A stretch of DNA of 64,000 bases from Cloeon dipterum. Lineage: Eukaryota > Arthropoda > Insecta > Ephemeroptera > Baetidae. Positions 60,767-64,000 of the stretch are shown piece by piece. A program made the position numbers and the translations under genes. The notes under the pieces are model-generated. The model was not told the origin of the DNA, did not search any database, and saw nothing but the letters and a program-made list of their open reading frames with translations. Positions within the stretch are counted from its first letter, which is position 1. The number at the start of each line of letters is the position of its first letter. The DNA lies in contig NC_088787.1 in assembly GCF_949628265.1 (NCBI RefSeq), positions 6,872,501 to 6,936,500 of the forward strand, read 5' to 3'.

Positions 60767-63309
60767 ATGGAAGACATCGAGAGGGAAATCGAAGATAGTG
60801 GTATGTCTAATTAGCATTGTTTGCGACCCTATTTGCCATGTTAATCGGGAATGATGCGAATTTTCGCACCTCTGCCTTTTGTCCCCGTGTCTCGGGGCGC
60901 ACGCAGGACGCGAATTGGGTGTGCCAACGCCTTCTCAAATCGCGGCACGGGGGTGAGAAAGAACGGCTCTCTTGCACGCACACCGGCCGTGTTAAATAGA
61001 TAAAGGGATTCGAGGGACACGAAAGAAAGCCCGCCAAATTCAAAATAGACAATGTTTTCATTTTCGTCGTAAGAACCCCCACTTAAGCTCGCGTCCTTCT
61101 TGTCGGCCACCTGGTAGGGCAGTCCTGCGCACTGGGCCCTCTGCCTTCCCCCACCACCACCACCACCGATAAGTGGTCGGGACACTATTTTGGTAGCGAA
61201 TCGGGCATGAAAGGAAGATACTAGATGGAGGTCGGGCTAATGTCTATCGAGTCAGTTTGCGATTTTGCCTGCTGACAGACCCTACGAGCAGCAGAGGCGG
61301 CCGCAACTTGACACTGCAGAGTAGGATGCCCAACATAAAGGTGTTTAGCGGGTCGTCGCACCCCGACCTGGCCCACAAAATCGTCGATCGGCTCGGCATC
61401 GATCTCGGCAAAGTGGTCACCAAGAAGTTCAGCAATTTGGAGACGTGGTTCGTGTTCATATTTTTTATTTAACTTTCATAATATTCATAGCAATTTAATT
61501 GCACGCAGATAAAAAATTATATACATATTTAATTTTGATTCTCAGGATGCCTGTTTATATTTCGACGCAATATGTAATAATTTCAGCGTGGAGATCGGCG
61601 AGTCAGTGCGCGGAGAGGATGTTTATATTGTGCAGAGCGGCAGCGGCGAGATTAATGACAACCTGATGGAGCTGCTCATCATGATTAACGCGTGCAAAAT
61701 CGCGTCAGCCTCTCGGGTAACCGCCGTCATCCCCTGCTTCCCGTACGCCAGGCAGGACAAAAAGGACAAGGTTGGTACCAACCCGAGCCGCCCACAAAAT
61801 CAAAAAAAAAAAATTAGAATTTATTGATGTTGTGTCATATTATTTACCAATTTCTTGAATTCGCGAATTAATTTTTTTTAGTATTAGTCGTTTTTTCTTT
61901 TAAAAAAGGAAATTGGTAAAAAAAATAACTCCACCTGTTAAAAATGCAACTTTTGGTCGATCTCCAATGACTTAGCTGCTATTTTTAACTCTCGCCGATC
62001 GGCGGCCGCTGATCTTGGAGCAAATTTTGCACAGCACAGCGTCTGCCTAGAACTTCCATGAGTTTTTTTTTCGTTGTCATTTTTTTAATTCCTCTACCTG
62101 CGAGTGACCCTGCATGCCACTGAAACCGAGAGAAAGAATTTAACCGCTCCCCGCCGAGGGTGTATTTTTTCTCACGCGGCCCTTCCGCCTCCCGATTCTA
62201 TTCTCTTGCAGGCTGGATTAGAGGGGAGGAAAGAGGAGGCGAATAAGCCCTCCCCGCAGCAGACCCGGCTCAAAACGAATGAATGGAAATTCAGGGTAAA
62301 ATCGTCGATTTTCACGCTTGGTCCTTTTTGAAGCCTTCCCAGGCGGCTAGTTTGTTTTACTGCCTGTCGATTTTAAAAATATTTCTTTAGGAAATAAATG
62401 TCAAAGACCGTGAGAAAAGGTCAAACGACAGTTTCTCAGCGGAAACTTTAAAAGCTTGGAGTGGGATTTTTTTTTTCTTTTGGAACGTCAAAAATTACCC
62501 ATTGATGGATTCGTCTTTTTTTAACTGGTTTTTACCAAAAACTAAAGAGTTTCCTTTTTAGAAACACTGGAATTTTAAAGCTCCTATTTTTATTTTTCAA
62601 CTCTCCGTTTTCCCAGGATTTTAATTTAAAAAATTGCTGCAGGGAAGGTTTCAATTTTCATGGGGTGCCTGCTCAATTTAATCTGCAACTTGAGCCTCTT
62701 TAAATACATATATCCGATTGGAATGAAGAAATGGGTCATTGTTGGTGCTTAAAAGGGGCAAATCGCTGCACGTTGCGAGCACGAGCTCAAGTGGAGTGCC
62801 TCCTGCGGTTCCTTATTTTCGCTCACCCAAGGCCAAAGGAAATGAGTCAGTCAAAAAGATTAATACAATTTAAACAGCTGTCATTTAGTGAAGCACTCGA
62901 TAATTTCAGGAATTTTTCTGCTTTTATATAAAAATAATTTCGCTCACTTATTATTATTTTATTTTCTTTTGCAACAAAATAATGAGCCTTCTTTCATAAG
63001 ATAAATGATCATTAAACACGCAAGTGTTTTTCCCTTGTAGTAAATAAAATCCATTGGCCTGTTATGGAAGGAAAGGAAATGAATATTTTGCCCTTGGGAG
63101 CGTATTTTTTGTCGGGCACGCGAAACTCATCGATCGATCGGCCGCCCTTTCACCTTTGGAGGGTGGCGCTCGGCGTGCCAGTCACGACACACACACACAC
63201 ACACACACTCCTCCTCACCCAGAGTGTATCTTTTCCAGATTTGTGTCATGCAAACTGAACGTCTGTGTGCGTTTGCTTCTTGCAGGAGGGGTTGATGGAG
63301 GCAGTCGCG
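60767..63309 (+). CDS. Prps: Ribose-phosphate pyrophosphokinase (PRPP synthetase), 5' part
   Basis: Certain exons: 61326-61447 (from the conserved [19 protein letters not shown]) and 61587-61770 or -61774 ([18 protein letters not shown], then [11 protein letters not shown] with its ATP-contact and PRPP-synthetase signature). The remainder lies beyond the right edge. The enzyme makes PRPP from ribose 5-phosphate and ATP in the cytosol, feeding purine, pyrimidine and NAD synthesis. A 24-base exon at 63286-63309 (TTGCAG|...|GTAAGT) fits in phase if the previous donor is at 61775; it would add VGGVDGG and end in SR, just where the family reads SRAPI. An optional 5' exon 60767-60800 joins in phase to 61279 and would add 27 residues before the usual start. 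Confidence 0.9.
61775..63285. other. PRPS intron
   Basis: Intron of about 1.5 kb with short open frames (62104-62331, 62731-62931) lacking family similarity. A CA microsatellite lies near its end. Confidence 0.5.
63187..63208. repeat. AC dinucleotide microsatellite
   Basis: Eleven uninterrupted AC units. Confidence 0.95.
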
Positions 63310-64000
63310 GTAAGTTAACGGAGAGCGCGCCGTTAACTAATAATATCGATTGCCTAACCCAAAGACTAATCTGATTTTATTTTATACTGAATTGAAATCC
63401 AACTAACAATGCAACAACTGCTGATTTTTTCACAAACATATAAATGTAGATACGATTATATGACCAATTGTCCCGCTTTTTTAATTATTGAAAAGTCTAT
63501 AATTCACCAAATGACGTCACTGTCAAAATCAGGATTTTAAAGTAGCTCTGGAATGTTATTTTAAACAGTAAGCGAATCGATTCTTGAGAGTCAACAGCCT
63601 GGAAATCGGTGGAATCATCCATAACCGTTATACTTTGGCGGTTTTTGGTCTGACCCTTTGCAAAACATGCCTTAAGAACGCCAGTGTTAAGCGACCAATT
63701 AATTTTCTTCTTTGATTGGTCGCTGAGCAGAAGCGAAAAAAGCTTGATCTGCCGTGTCACATAGTTGCGTTGGCTGTCGCTGTGTCGCTGCCGTCTCGAT
63801 CTGGTTCCCTGCTTGCTGTGAGCTGATTGGCCAGCGCAACGTTATACAGCCAATCAGAGAGCCGTTTCTTTCTCTGACTCCCCCTTCCTTCGATTTTCTG
63901 TACGTATCTTGTCGAATTATCGGCTGTCCAGCCTAATTCAAACTCTCAGGAAACGATTGACACCGTCAAAAATGAAAATTCAGTGCTACATTAATTTAGG
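63310..64000. other. PRPS intron with promoter-like elements
   Basis: A perfect CRE palindrome, TGACGTCA, lies at 63512-63519. Inverted and direct CCAAT boxes occur near 63714-63720, 63825-63830 and 63850-63855 within a GC-richer stretch. A minus-strand frame with an ATG near 63627 (MDDSTDFQAVDSQES) follows downstream of these boxes. An internal or antisense promoter is possible but unproven. Confidence 0.3.

Noticed and set aside
1-64000. tRNA, rRNA genes, CRISPR arrays or bacterial-type operons
   Set aside because: None seen; the window is intron-rich animal DNA.

Overview
This window looks like nuclear DNA of an arthropod, most likely an insect. Evidence: AT-rich intergenic DNA, intron-rich genes with short GT-AG introns, an animal DNMT1, an animal-type Amt ammonium transporter, a microsomal GST of the MAPEG family, a C-type lectin remnant and non-autonomous hAT elements. 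DNMT1 argues against Diptera. I cannot name the species. Most exon boundaries below were read by hand from GT/AG sites and checked for phase, so each join is a model, not a transcript.

Left part (1-24 kb): a duplication-rich accessory region. A leucine-rich-repeat (LRR) gene lies on the minus strand (4970-8120). The 5' exon of a second copy lies at the very left edge. Between the copies sits a plus-strand gene (1509-3319) with two internally repeated two-exon modules and a TAZ-type zinc finger. A small Cys-pair protein gene (10049-11008, minus) follows. An intact ammonium transporter gene (14864-18304, minus) has a decayed partial tandem copy (11608-13836) on its 3' side. A C-type lectin remnant lies at 21.1-23.0 kb.

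Middle (24-44 kb): a three-exon microsomal glutathione S-transferase gene (24546-26185, plus), a weak three-exon hypothetical gene (26850-28442, minus), then DNMT1 in 21 coding exons (29727-38539, minus). DNMT1 has no CXXC finger between its RFTS and BAH domains. Two of its introns, and its upstream region, hold copies of one hAT-like MITE family; a fourth copy is a further intron insertion. The 40.7-42.7 kb stretch holds a dUTPase pseudogene that keeps its introns and a small two-exon ORF broken by three in-frame TAG codons.

Right part (44-64 kb): conserved housekeeping genes. UTP20, a ribosome-biogenesis factor, has 28 exons (44231-57249, plus) and is complete at 2669 codons. UBE2K, a ubiquitin-conjugating enzyme (57714-60392, minus), is complete at 199 residues. 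The 5' part of phosphoribosyl-pyrophosphate synthetase (60767 or 61326 to beyond the right edge, plus) includes a 24-nt microexon. UBE2K and PRPS are arranged head to head over a possible shared promoter.
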